Shown here: one piece after another, positions 1-7,987 of the stretch
Layout of the letters: each line of letters starts with the position of its first letter
Numbering within the stretch: the first letter of the stretch is position 1
Assembly: GCA_017397895.1 (NCBI GenBank)
Contig: JAFQHP010000036.1
Coordinates: 1-61,620 of the forward strand
Length of the DNA: 61,620 nt
From: Clostridia bacterium
GTDB lineage: Bacteria; Bacillota; Clostridia; Christensenellales; Aristaeellaceae
Reading direction: 5' to 3'
Notes under the pieces: model-generated
The model's database searches: none
What the model was told of the DNA's origin: nothing
What the model saw: the letters and a program-made list of their open reading frames with translations, nothing else
Made by a program: the position numbers and the translations under genes

Positions 1-351
1 GATGCTTTGCATCCGGGGAAAACGTAAAAAAAAGCGGTGAGAGAATTTATTCTCTCAACCGCTCTTTTTTCGTTTTCATAGCGCCCGTGGGCACATATTT
101 CGTTCCTCAAGTTTCGTGCGGAAACACGTTTGTTTTACAAGCCTGTACGTCGCAGGATGGGTGCAGGGGGAATCCCCCTGCCGCGGGGTGAAGGGGCCGC
201 GCAGGCCCCTTTCGTTCCTCAAGCCTCACGCGGAAACAGCTTGTTTACGCACCCAACCGCTTCGAGAAGTGGGTCCAGGGATGATATCCCTGGCCTGCCG
301 CGGGGGTACAGGGGGCGAGGAGCCCCCTGCTCCGGCATCGTTTGGCTGGGT
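1..351. repeat. Composite hairpin repeat island, copy A (cut by the window edge)
   Basis: No gene is supported here. The stretch starts inside a module shared with 5094-5445 and 12134-12366. It has a GCATCCGGGGAAAACG left flank, a long palindrome at 19-76 (stem GCGGT..ACCGC plus GAGAGAAT..ATTCTCTC, flanked by A- and T-runs), then a GCCCGTGGGC motif. Further GC hairpins follow, such as AGGGGG..CCCCCT and GGGGCC..GGCCCC. The last hairpin lies directly beyond the stop of the minus-strand gene ending at 352. The palindrome has the form of a bidirectional intrinsic terminator. Function beyond that is unknown. Confidence 0.8.
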
Positions 352-822
352 TCAGGCAAAATAGCTGCCGTATTCCTGCAAGAAGCGCTGATACTCCGCA
401 TCTTCCGTGATCCAGAAGATCACAGGCGCGTGGGTGCGGCCAAGGCGGGTATAGGCTTCATAGCGGCCGTTGCCGTCATTAAGTTCAAATTCAGGCAGTC
501 CGGTTTCCTCATGGAAACGATAATTGATGATCAGCGGCGGCATATCCGGGTCGGCCTTTATGGCCTGCATCAGCCGGGCTACCTTTTCTTCAAAATGGCC
601 GGGATGCACCCGCCATTTCATATGTTCTTCCGGCCCGCAGGCCCGCTGAAAGAGGGACAGGGGCATTTCCGCCGGTCCCAGGTAATGCCGGGGGAAAAGC
701 TTCAGCCCTTCGGAAAAAGGCACATTATTGCCGTCGGACAGAAGATACAGATGAATCCATTCCTCCAGCTTTCCGGCCCGGGCAAAGGCCATGGCGCTGG
801 ACAGGGTGCGGTTGTATTCCAT
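352..822 (-). CDS. Hypothetical protein, ParB/sulfiredoxin-like domain
   Basis: A 156-residue soluble protein with no signal peptide. Nearly the whole length is a paralogue of the C-terminal two thirds of its upstream neighbour (835-1584). Both share the blocks LSDG.N.PFS.GLKLF, LGPAEMPLSLF, CGPEE, WRVHP and FEEKV. Near residues 105-130 the pattern PPLI..Y followed by FELNDGNGRYEAY resembles the phosphate-binding GxxR-type motif of ParB/Srx-like folds (inference from pattern only). The start ATG at 822 has AAAGGAG seven bases upstream, overlapping the stop codon of the gene before it, so the two are translationally adjacent. Catalytic activity is not established, and it could be a nucleotide-binding or regulatory domain. 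Confidence 0.7.
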   Translation of the reverse strand: MEYNRTLSSAMAFARAGKLEEWIHLYLLSDGNNVPFSEGLKLFPRHYLGPAEMPLSLFQRACGPEEHMKWRVHPGHFEEKVARLMQAIKADPDMPPLIINYRFHEETGLPEFELNDGNGRYEAYTRLGRTHAPVIFWITEDAEYQRFLQEYGSYFA

Positions 823-834
823 AAAGCTGCTCCT

Positions 835-1584
835 TTACTGGCTGTCCGGGAAGTAAGCGCCGTATTTTTCCATAAAATCGCTGTATTCTTCGGTTTCGGT
901 GATCCACACAATTACCGGCGTTTTTTCGATCCCCAGGCGTTTGTAGGCTTCAAAGCGGTCGTTGCCTTCGTTCAGTTCAAATTTCGGGGTACCGTCGGTT
1001 TCGGAAAAGAGATAGTGCACAATGAGGGGCGGCATTTCCCGGTCCTCCTTTGCCGCTGCCATCAGCTTCTGCACTTTTTCTTCAAACCACACCGGGTGCA
1101 CACGCCAGCGCATATTTTCTTCCGGCCCGCAGCAGCGGTGAAACAGGGACAAGGGCATTTCTGCGGGGCCCAGGAAATAGCGGTCAAACAGTTTCAGGCC
1201 GTGGGAAAAGGGCTCGTTATCCCCATCGGACAAAAGATAAGCGTGCACCCAGTCTTCCAGCTTTCCGGCCCGGGCAAAGGCATGGGCACAGGAGAGGGAG
1301 CAATCATAATCCAAAATGACATCCTCCTTTTTGTTGTAGATAATTTTGCGGATGCTGTCCGGGGACAGGCAATACTGTTCCGCCAGGGTATCCACCGCTT
1401 CGCCCTGCCCGAAACGGCTGCGGATTTCCCGGTTGCGCAGGGCCAGATACCGCCGGTAGCCGGAGGTTTCCCCCCAGGAGGCGTGGCTGATGCTGGGGAC
1501 ATAGATGGTTTTGCCGCCGGCATATTTCTGCACCTGGCGCAACAGCTCCGGCGGCAGGATATCCCGGGCATTTTCATACTTCAC
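835..1584 (-). CDS. CD3324-family N-terminal domain fused to ParB/Srx-like domain
   Basis: About 249 residues. Residues 1-90 match the small CD3324-type proteins of Clostridia: KYENA..ILPPELL..VQKY, then I(Y)VPS, a WG..SGYR block, RN.EIRS and LAEQYCLSPDSIRKIIY, which looks like a helix-turn-helix of the Mor activator kind. The rest repeats the ParB/Srx-like domain of the downstream gene, with FELNEGNDRFEAYKRLG. I chose a GTG start at 1584 because GGGAGG sits seven bases upstream. An in-frame ATG at 1602 would place the ribosome site inside the gene. A putative DNA-binding head on a possible nucleotide-sensing tail suggests a regulator (inference). Confidence 0.72.
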   Translation of the reverse strand: MKYENARDILPPELLRQVQKYAGGKTIYVPSISHASWGETSGYRRYLALRNREIRSRFGQGEAVDTLAEQYCLSPDSIRKIIYNKKEDVILDYDCSLSCAHAFARAGKLEDWVHAYLLSDGDNEPFSHGLKLFDRYFLGPAEMPLSLFHRCCGPEENMRWRVHPVWFEEKVQKLMAAAKEDREMPPLIVHYLFSETDGTPKFELNEGNDRFEAYKRLGIEKTPVIVWITETEEYSDFMEKYGAYFPDSQ

Positions 1585-1606
1585 GGCACGGCCTCCCTTC
1601 ATTTTC

Positions 1607-1651
1607 GATCATGATCAATGCCATTATAGCGAAAACCGGCGCCCTTGGAAA
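1607..1651 (-). promoter_or_regulatory. Sigma-A promoter with palindromic operator for the ParB-like pair
   Basis: Reading the minus strand, TTTCCA (1651-1646) and TATAAT (1628-1623) are separated by 17 bases. Between the -10 box and the start codon lies the perfect palindrome GATCATGATC (1607-1616), a plausible binding site for the helix-turn-helix head of the first gene (inference). Confidence 0.55.
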
Positions 1652-1733
1652 GAGAAAAAACAGATAGAAACGTTTCTTCCCATGAGGCGCAGGATGTGAT
1701 ACAATGGGAAAAAAGAAAAAAAGGATGTAGCGT

Positions 1734-3089
1734 ATGCATTTGAGGGATATGAAGCTGGAAGAATTGATCCGTCCGCAGGGCCATAGGTGTGCCTGCGGCA
1801 GGGAGCATAAAATTGGGCTGAAGGTGCTGCGCATCGGCAGCGGCGCTGTGAACGCCCTGCCGGAGGGCCTGCGGGCATTGGGCTGCAAGAAGCCTTTTGT
1901 TGTGTGCGATCAGGATACGAAAAAGGCGGCCTGGCATTTTGTGCAGCCGGTGCTGGAGAAAGCTGGAGTGACCTGGTGCCTGTATGAAATCCGCCGCCGG
2001 CATCCGGAGCCGGATGAAGAAACGGTGGGGGAGATCACCATGGCTTTCGACCCCGGATGCGATTGTATTCTGGCGGTGGGATCCGGGGTGATCAACGATT
2101 GCTGCAAGGTGCTGGCCCGGGCGGTGGGCAGGCCCCAGCTGGTGGTGGGCACGGCGCCCTCCATGGACGGCTATGCCTCCGATTCCTCCTCCATGATCCT
2201 CTCCCGCACCAAAACCACCCTGTACAACGCCTGCCCCCAGGTGATCCTGGCGGATACAAGGATTATGAAGGATGCGCCCATGCGGATGCTGCAGGCGGGG
2301 CTGGGGGACATGATTGCAAAATATGTGGCCCTGTGCGAATGGCGCATGACGGCGCTGATCAACGGGGAATACTACTGCGAAGAGATTGCGGGCATGATGC
2401 GCGCTTCCCTGAAAAAGATTGTGGAAAGTGCTCCACGGATGCTGCAAAGGGATGAGGAGGCAATTGGCGCTGTGGCGGAGGGGCTGATCCTTTCCGGCAT
2501 TGCCATGGCCTTTGCAAAAATTTCCCGGCCGGCATCGGGGCTGGAGCATTATTTTTCCCATCTGTGGGAAATGTTTTCCCTGGACCGGGGCCTGCCCACG
2601 GAACTGCACGGCATTCAGGTGGGGGTGGGTACGCTGCTTTGCCTGGAACTGTACGACCGTATCCGCACCCTGCAGCCAAAGGATGGAGAGCTGCCCTGGG
2701 ATGAAGAAACGTGGCAGCAGGAAATGCGGCGGGTGTTCGGCCAGGCGGCAGAAGGACTATTGGAAAAGGAAAATGCTCTGTGGCACAATAACGGTCAGGG
2801 AGCCAGGAAAGCGAGAAACGAAAAAATCCGGGCCAATTGGCCGGCGCTGCTGCGCATCATGCAGGAGGAATTGCCCCAAACCAGGTTCATTGCCCGGCTG
2901 ATGGAGGATGCCCGGATGCCCATGCGGCCCCGGGACCTGGGCTGGACGGATCAGGACGTGCGGGACGCCTTCTGCTATTCCCGCAGCACCAGGGACAAGT
3001 ATCTCACCAGCTCCCTTTTGTGGGATATGGGGCGGATGGAGGAAATGGCAGCCCTGCTGACATCGGAAGGGGTTACATCCGGAAAATAA
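1734..3089 (+). CDS. sn-Glycerol-1-phosphate dehydrogenase-like (AraM/EgsA family)
   Basis: A 451-residue member of the iron-type alcohol dehydrogenase superfamily. It closely follows bacterial glycerol-1-phosphate dehydrogenases, which reduce dihydroxyacetone phosphate to sn-glycerol 1-phosphate with NAD(P)H. The nucleotide-binding stretch GSGVIND is at residues 116-122, the family signature GTAPSMDGYAS follows around D145, and the likely metal ligands are D192 (GLGDMIAK), H272 (LEHYFSHLW) and H292 (LHGIQVG). The start ATG at 1734 has AAAGGA about nine bases upstream. A second ATG five codons on (MKLEEL) is also possible. A weak TTCCCA-17-TACAAT promoter precedes it. It has no obvious operon partner. 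The role in a bacterium (lipid or polymer precursor) is unknown. Confidence 0.85.
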   Translation: MHLRDMKLEELIRPQGHRCACGREHKIGLKVLRIGSGAVNALPEGLRALGCKKPFVVCDQDTKKAAWHFVQPVLEKAGVTWCLYEIRRRHPEPDEETVGEITMAFDPGCDCILAVGSGVINDCCKVLARAVGRPQLVVGTAPSMDGYASDSSSMILSRTKTTLYNACPQVILADTRIMKDAPMRMLQAGLGDMIAKYVALCEWRMTALINGEYYCEEIAGMMRASLKKIVESAPRMLQRDEEAIGAVAEGLILSGIAMAFAKISRPASGLEHYFSHLWEMFSLDRGLPTELHGIQVGVGTLLCLELYDRIRTLQPKDGELPWDEETWQQEMRRVFGQAAEGLLEKENALWHNNGQGARKARNEKIRANWPALLRIMQEELPQTRFIARLMEDARMPMRPRDLGWTDQDVRDAFCYSRSTRDKYLTSSLLWDMGRMEEMAALLTSEGVTSGK

Positions 3090-3112
3090 AATGTGTTACA
3101 TTGGCAAAATAC

Positions 3113-3141
3113 TTGTAATGCTCCGGAAAATGTGGTAAAAT
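3113..3141 (+). promoter_or_regulatory. Sigma-A promoter of the diguanylate cyclase gene
   Basis: TTGTAA (3113-3118), 17-base spacer, TAAAAT (3136-3141), 34 bases before the GTG start at 3176. Confidence 0.6.
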
Positions 3142-3175
3142 ATTCCGGCATGCAAAAATAAAGAGGTGAAACAGC

Positions 3176-4555
3176 GTGCAGGCAACATGGAATAAAGGGG
3201 CGAGAAAGGCGCATCTGCGTCGCTTTTTGCTTATTTTTCTGGTGAGCTGCCTGGCGCTGGGCGCCATTTCGGGCGGCGTGATTTCCGCTTTGCAAAGAAA
3301 CGAAAAAAACCAGAAGTTGTACCTGCTGGAAAGCAAGGCCAACGATATCAAGGACCGGCTGGACCGGCTCACTGCCCGTGTGCACGCCATGGCCTTTGCG
3401 CTGATGGCGGAAAAGGGGAACCCGGAAAGCTTTGATGTGCTGGCGCCGCTGGTGCTGCAGGGCTGGGACGAAAATGCCGGGGATATTGTGCGCAATGTGG
3501 CTCTGGCGCCGGAGGGCGTGGTGCAGTATGTGTATCCGCTGGAGGGCAATGAACCCCTGATTGGCTATGACCTGTGGGAGGCAGCAGCGCCCAACCCCCT
3601 GACGGTGGAAACGCTGCAGCAGGGCCGGGTGCACATTACGCCTCCCATCCCCCTGGTGCAGGGCGGCTTGGGGCTGAACATTTCCCTGCCCGTCACCATG
3701 CCGGGGGAAGAAGCTTCCTGGGGCATTGTGGCCATCGTGGTGGACCCGGATAAGCTGATCGCCTCCTTTGGCCTGCAGGAATTGACCGATCATCAGGCGG
3801 AATACGCCCTGGCGTATCAGGATATGGACGGCAGCTTCGTAACGCTTGTGGAAAGCGCCCCGGTGGAGCAGCCTTTGTCCCTTTCCTTTACCACGGAAAA
3901 CATTCAGTGGGAAATGTGCATTACCGGCACCAGCCCCCTGGGCATATATGCTGCTGCAGGGCTGATTGCGGGTATTATTGCGGTTTCTTTGCTGATTGCC
4001 TATACATTGAACGAGCAGTTTCACAAAAAGGAATTGCATCAGCTGTTCCGCCGTCTGGCCAATACCGACAGCGTTACCGGCTGCGCCTCCCGGCATTATG
4101 TGTATGAAGCGCTGGTGGATAAATCCAACGGCAAATGGCGGGACGAAAAGGTGCAGTACGGCCTGGCCATCCTGGACGTGGATAAGTTCAAGCAGGTGAA
4201 CGATACCTACGGCCATGAGGTGGGGGATGAAATTCTGCAGCAGATTGCCCGGATGGCCATGGAAAAAATGAATCAAAAGGGAGATTGCGTCATCCGCTTT
4301 GGCGGGGATGAGTTTGTGCTTTTGTTTGCCGGACGGACACAGGACGAAATGCGCGCCGAAATGGAACAGCTGCTGCAGGACGTGCGCAAAATTACCTTGG
4401 AAGAGCGGCCCGATATCCGGGCGACCATCTCCATCGGCGGCGTACATCCTCAGCAAATGAAGGAACAACCGCCTATCTACAAAAATATGCTGCGCCTGGC
4501 GGATGCCAGGCTGTATGAGGCCAAGGAATCCGGCCGGGACTGCATCCGTATGTGA
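3176..4555 (+). CDS. CHASE-domain membrane diguanylate cyclase (GGDEF)
   Basis: A 459-residue membrane sensor. One transmembrane helix lies at about residues 17-37, an extracytoplasmic CHASE-like sensor follows (pattern N.ALAPEGVV..VYPLEGNE..IGYDL around 105-135), a second helix sits at about 255-278, and the C-terminal GGDEF domain makes c-di-GMP from two GTP. The catalytic signature RFGGDEF is intact with GGDEF at 376-380. The product-inhibition I-site, RxxD five residues before it, reads QKGD, so feedback inhibition is probably lost. Start is GTG at 3176, with GAGGTG upstream. Two other c-di-GMP proteins occur in this window (26079 and 49637) but are not linked to it. Confidence 0.9.
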   Translation: MQATWNKGARKAHLRRFLLIFLVSCLALGAISGGVISALQRNEKNQKLYLLESKANDIKDRLDRLTARVHAMAFALMAEKGNPESFDVLAPLVLQGWDENAGDIVRNVALAPEGVVQYVYPLEGNEPLIGYDLWEAAAPNPLTVETLQQGRVHITPPIPLVQGGLGLNISLPVTMPGEEASWGIVAIVVDPDKLIASFGLQELTDHQAEYALAYQDMDGSFVTLVESAPVEQPLSLSFTTENIQWEMCITGTSPLGIYAAAGLIAGIIAVSLLIAYTLNEQFHKKELHQLFRRLANTDSVTGCASRHYVYEALVDKSNGKWRDEKVQYGLAILDVDKFKQVNDTYGHEVGDEILQQIARMAMEKMNQKGDCVIRFGGDEFVLLFAGRTQDEMRAEMEQLLQDVRKITLEERPDIRATISIGGVHPQQMKEQPPIYKNMLRLADARLYEAKESGRDCIRM

Positions 4556-4874
4556 TGCCGGGGGTACCCTGGACCTCAGAAGAAATTCGGAATTCGGAAT
4601 TTATAATACTTCATCAATTTAACGTACAAAAACAAGCCGTGTCCTGATGCAACGTTGGGAGACCTGCGGGGCTTCACCCCTGCACTCCACAAGGGGCATC
4701 GCCCCTTGACCCTTTCTGCGGAAGCAGTTGGCGGGTAGAACAAGCAATTTCCCGCTGGGGCTTGGGGAACCGTGCGGGGTTTCACCCCTGCACCCCACCA
4801 GGGGCATTGCCCCTGGACCCAGCTGCGGAAGTGGTTGGCTGGTGGAGCGAGCAATTTCCCGCTGTTACAATAAC

Positions 4875-5057
4875 ACGCACAAACCCGTTTGCAAATGCCG
4901 ATTGTTCCATTGCGAATTGGCTGCGGCACTGCCGCCACGCACAAACCCGTTTGCAAATGCCGATTGTAATATTGCGAATTGGCTGCGGCACTGCCGCCAC
5001 GCACAAACCCGTATGCAAAAGAAGATTGCAATATTGCGAGCCGGGTGTAGCCCCGCC
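4875..5057. repeat. 62-base tandem repeat, 2 full copies plus 1 degenerate copy
   Basis: Units at 4875-4936 and 4937-4998 are identical except for the four bases around their middle (TTCC versus TAAT). The third, from 4999, diverges after CAAACCCGTATGCAAA. Each unit holds a CAAAC..GTTTG hairpin and a GCGGC..GCCGC hairpin. A single related unit occurs in copy C at about 12051-12108. There are no unique spacers, so it is not a CRISPR array. Confidence 0.85.
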
Positions 5058-5113
5058 ACACCACGGGCTGGGCGGCGTGAACGCCGCCGACCGGATGCCT
5101 TGGGCATCCGGGG

Positions 5114-5172
5114 AAAACGATAAAAATAGCGGTTGGGAAAATGAATTTTCCCACCGCTTATTTTTTCGTTTT
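5114..5172. terminator. Bidirectional palindrome at the core of repeat copy B
   Basis: AAAACG at 5114 mirrors CGTTTT at 5167. Inside are pairs 5128-5133 with 5153-5158 (AGCGGT/ACCGCT) and 5135-5142 with 5145-5152 (GGGAAAAT/ATTTTCCC). A-rich and T-rich runs flank the stem, so each strand shows a hairpin followed by a U-run. Homologous to 19-76 and 12158-12217, with compensatory differences. Confidence 0.7.
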
Positions 5173-5481
5173 CATTGCGCCCGTGGGCTTATATCTTTTC
5201 GTTCTTTCAAGTTACGTGCGGAAGTGTCTTTGTTCTTCAATATTCTCTCATCGCAGGATGGGTCCAGGGCCGATGGCCCTGGCGCGGGGTGAAGGGGCCG
5301 CGCAGGCCCCTTTCCGTTCCACAAGTTTCACGCGGAAATAGCTTTCCGATACACATAGCCACTTCGCGGATTGGGTCCAGGGCCGATGGCCCTGGCGTGG
5401 GGGTACAGGGGGCGAGAAGCCCCCTGATTCGTTTAGGCCCCTTACAGTTGTAAATTTCGCTGCATGGCAGGGGGATGGGGT

Positions 5482-5510
5482 TTGACGCGGGTAGGGGGCT
5501 GTGGTATAAT
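5482..5510 (+). promoter_or_regulatory. Sigma-A promoter of the nucleotidyltransferase-LCP operon
   Basis: TTGACG (5482-5487), 17-base spacer, TATAAT (5505-5510). It lies immediately downstream of repeat island B and 62 bases before the start codon at 5573. Confidence 0.8.
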
Positions 5511-5572
5511 GAATGCGTGTGTGCAATGGGGCACAGGCAGATAAATGGCAAAGAAAGTGAGGATGTTTTTCT

Positions 5573-6499
5573 ATGAAAACCACACTTGTTATCATGGCGG
5601 CGGGCATCGGTTCCCGGTTTGGCGGCGGCATCAAGCAGCTGGCGCAGGTAGGCCCGGGTGGTCAGATCATTATGGATTATTCCATTCACGATGCCATCAA
5701 GGCCGGCTTCAATAAAATTGTGTTCATCATCCGCAAGGATATCGAAAAGGACTTCCGTGAAATCATCGGCGACCGCATTGAAAAGCTGTGCGCTGAGAGG
5801 AATGTGGAGGTGGCCTACACCTTCCAGGCCCTGGATGACCTGCCTCAGGGCGTCACCCTGCCCGAAGGCCGCAAAAAGCCCTGGGGTACCGGCCAGGCCG
5901 TGCTCACCTGCAAGGGCGTGGTGGAGGAGCCCTTCGCCGTCATCAATGCCGATGACTATTACGGCAAAGACGCCTTCAAAATTGTCCACGATTTCCTGCA
6001 GGACTACACCCCCGCCCATCCCGAAAAATACTGCATGGCGGGCTTCATCCTGAAAAACACCCTCAGCGACAACGGCGGCGTCACCCGGGGCATCTGCAAG
6101 ACAGATGCGGAAGGCTACCTGACCCAGGTGGACGAAACCTCCAACATCGAAAAGACGGCGGACGGCGCCCAGGCGGAAGGCCGGGTGCTGGATGCGGAAA
6201 GCTATGTGTCCATGAACTTCTGGGGCCTGACGCCGGAATTCATTGACAAGCTGGAGGTGGGCTTCAAGGCCTTCTTCGACAAGCTGCAGGGCAACGAGCT
6301 GAAGGCGGAATACCTGCTGCCCATCTATATTGACGAGCTGCTGAAGAAGGGCGAAGTATCCGTGAAGGTGCTGGAAACCCGGGACAAGTGGTTCGGCGTA
6401 ACGTATCAGGAAGACAAGCAGGCGGTGATTGACGCCATCCATGCGTTGGTGGAAAAGGGTGAATACACCAAGGCGCTGTTTGATGACCTGGATGCCTGA
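5573..6499 (+). CDS. Sugar-phosphate nucleotidyltransferase
   Basis: A 308-residue protein of the NTP-transferase family, which joins a sugar phosphate to a nucleotide to give an NDP-sugar. The N-terminal signature MAAGIGSRFGG (residues 8-18) is the nucleotide-binding loop and lacks the final KR of classical RffH/GalU enzymes (reads GGGIKQL). WGTGQA near residue 105 and VINADDYYG near 122-130 carry the metal-binding Asp. The substrate cannot be named from sequence. The strong promoter at 5482-5510 drives it, and an LCP gene starts 13 bases downstream. The pair therefore probably supplies and attaches an envelope glycopolymer (inference). Confidence 0.82.
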   Translation: MKTTLVIMAAGIGSRFGGGIKQLAQVGPGGQIIMDYSIHDAIKAGFNKIVFIIRKDIEKDFREIIGDRIEKLCAERNVEVAYTFQALDDLPQGVTLPEGRKKPWGTGQAVLTCKGVVEEPFAVINADDYYGKDAFKIVHDFLQDYTPAHPEKYCMAGFILKNTLSDNGGVTRGICKTDAEGYLTQVDETSNIEKTADGAQAEGRVLDAESYVSMNFWGLTPEFIDKLEVGFKAFFDKLQGNELKAEYLLPIYIDELLKKGEVSVKVLETRDKWFGVTYQEDKQAVIDAIHALVEKGEYTKALFDDLDA

Positions 6500-6512
6500 A
6501 AAAGGAGAAAGA

Positions 6513-7850
6513 ATGAAAAAAGCAAGTTTTATGAGGGTACTGGTGCTGATAGCGGCGCTGGTAATGGGCCTTGGCGCAGCATGCCCGGCCATGGCGTGGG
6601 AAACATCCCGCAACCCGCTGCTGGATCCTCAGCCGGTAACCCTCGTGGAAACAGAAGATGAATTTTATAATATCCTGCTGGCCGGTATTGACCTGGGTAA
6701 CTACAATGGCTACTGGGCCAGCGGCGGCAAGAATACACTGGAGGATTGCCATACCGACGTGATTATGGTGATCTCCCTGAACAAGACGAAAAACCAGGTG
6801 AGCCTGGTGTCCCTGCCCCGGGATACCTTCACCTATGTGCCCGGCGTGCACGGCGTGTATAAGCTGAATGCGGCGGTGAACTGTGCAGACAGCACGGAAG
6901 AGGGCCTGCAGCGGGTATGCGATGCGGCTTCCTGGCTGCTGGGCGGCGTGCCCATCCACAGCTATGTGGCCGTGGATATGGAAGCACTGATCAGCCTGGT
7001 GGATGCCATTGGCGGTGTGGACTTTGAAATGGATATGTCCTACAAGGGCCATAGCGGCATTGTGTATTACGAAGGCATGCAGCACCTGGACGGCGTGGGC
7101 GTGATGGACTATGTGCGTGCCCGCAAGAACGCCACGGTGGAGCATAACGATATCGGGCGCACTCGCCGGGGCCGGGATATGATGCTGACCATCTTTGATA
7201 AGATTCAGCAGAATATGAAGGAAGAAGGCATGGGCGGGCTGATGATGGATCTGATCAACCTGATTTTCAGCGAAGAATTCAACATCCTCACCAATCTTTC
7301 CATGACCGATCTGCTTTCCCTGGCCGATGTGGCGCTGTCCATCGGCGGCAGCGACGATATTGGCTCCTATGTGCTGGACGGCGGCTACAGCCTGGCACTG
7401 AACGACTGGAATTTCACCTTCACCGATCAGGAAAACCGCAAGAATGTGCTGCGGGACGTGTACGGCATCGAAGCGGAGGAAATTCCCTATGTCAGCTGGG
7501 GCTATACCCCCTGGCTGCTGGAATATGGCTTCCCGGTGTCCCGGCAGATTCTCATTGCCAGGGAAATCATTGATTACGGCAAGCAGCAGAACCTGACGGA
7601 TAAGCAGCGGCAGGCCCTGGAAGAACTGGAAAACCAGCACGATGTGACCGTGCAGGCCTTTGACAAGGCTGCGGACGAGCAGACCATCGGCGCCAATGAT
7701 GAACTGACCCAGGCCCGCACCCGGCTGCGCAAGCTGGGGGAAGAGGCTGCTGACGCACTGGGCTATATGCGGGATGCCAAATGGAACACCTCCACGCTGT
7801 GGTACCGGGATTCCTACGTCTGCGAATACACGGAAATCGACTGGCGGTAA
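6513..7850 (+). CDS. LytR-CpsA-Psr (LCP) family protein
   Basis: A 445-residue secreted protein. The signal peptide spans about residues 1-28, ending PAMA-WE. The LCP domain follows: ILLAGID, DCHTDVIMVISLN, VSLVSLPRDTFTYVPG, YKLNAAV, then DAIGGVDF and DYVRARKN..DIGRTRRGRDM. The conserved Arg and Asp residues that bind polyprenyl phosphate and metal in LCP enzymes are present. Such proteins transfer glycopolymers from lipid carrier to peptidoglycan outside the membrane. A C-terminal helical stretch of about 100 residues of unknown role follows. The start ATG at 6513 has AAAGGAG upstream, and an upstream in-frame ATG at 6429 would overlap the previous gene. A soluble secreted form without an N-terminal anchor is unusual for the family. 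Confidence 0.88.
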   Translation: MKKASFMRVLVLIAALVMGLGAACPAMAWETSRNPLLDPQPVTLVETEDEFYNILLAGIDLGNYNGYWASGGKNTLEDCHTDVIMVISLNKTKNQVSLVSLPRDTFTYVPGVHGVYKLNAAVNCADSTEEGLQRVCDAASWLLGGVPIHSYVAVDMEALISLVDAIGGVDFEMDMSYKGHSGIVYYEGMQHLDGVGVMDYVRARKNATVEHNDIGRTRRGRDMMLTIFDKIQQNMKEEGMGGLMMDLINLIFSEEFNILTNLSMTDLLSLADVALSIGGSDDIGSYVLDGGYSLALNDWNFTFTDQENRKNVLRDVYGIEAEEIPYVSWGYTPWLLEYGFPVSRQILIAREIIDYGKQQNLTDKQRQALEELENQHDVTVQAFDKAADEQTIGANDELTQARTRLRKLGEEAADALGYMRDAKWNTSTLWYRDSYVCEYTEIDWR

Positions 7851-7867
7851 ATAATCAATATCTCTGG

Positions 7868-7897
7868 CGGCACGGGCAAAAATGCCTGTGCCGTTTT
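7868..7897 (+). terminator. Intrinsic terminator of the nucleotidyltransferase-LCP operon
   Basis: CGGCACGGGC pairs with GCCTGTGCCG around an AAAAAT loop, followed by TTTTC. Confidence 0.85.
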
Positions 7898-7987
7898 CAT
7901 TATTCACTGATTTTTTACTGGTATAATGATGAAACTTGCTGTATAATGAGTGATAAGAAAGAAAAACGGAAAGGAAGGCACGTATTT

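Larger units (their letters stand above)
4556..5572. repeat. Composite hairpin repeat island, copy B, with 62-base tandem repeat
   Basis: No gene is supported over this kilobase. From about 4650 come alternating GC hairpins (GGGGCTTCACCCC, AGGGGCATTGCCCCT followed by GGACCCAGC.GCGGAAG). Then there are two full copies and one partial copy of a 62-base unit (4875-4936, 4937-4998, 4999 onward) starting ACGCACAAACCCG. A GGCGGC..GCCGCC hairpin, a GGATGCC..GGCATCC hairpin and the palindrome at 5114-5172 follow. The right side carries GGGTCCAGGG hairpins that are the reverse complement of the left-side CCCTGGACCC, so the whole island is roughly an inverted repeat. The last hairpin ends near 5425, just before the promoter at 5482. 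Confidence 0.85.

Noticed and set aside
130..1614. A 494-codon plus-strand frame over the window start
   Set aside because: Antisense to the two ParB-like genes, which have good ribosome sites and mutual similarity.
4875..5057. Repeat array resembling CRISPR
   Set aside because: The units are head-to-tail without unique spacers, the period is 62 bases and variation is limited to four bases or to decay.
7949..7987. Upstream ATG at 7949 as the start of the CARF gene
   Set aside because: It lies one base after a TATAAT box and lacks a ribosome site. ATG 7988 has AAGGAAGG upstream.
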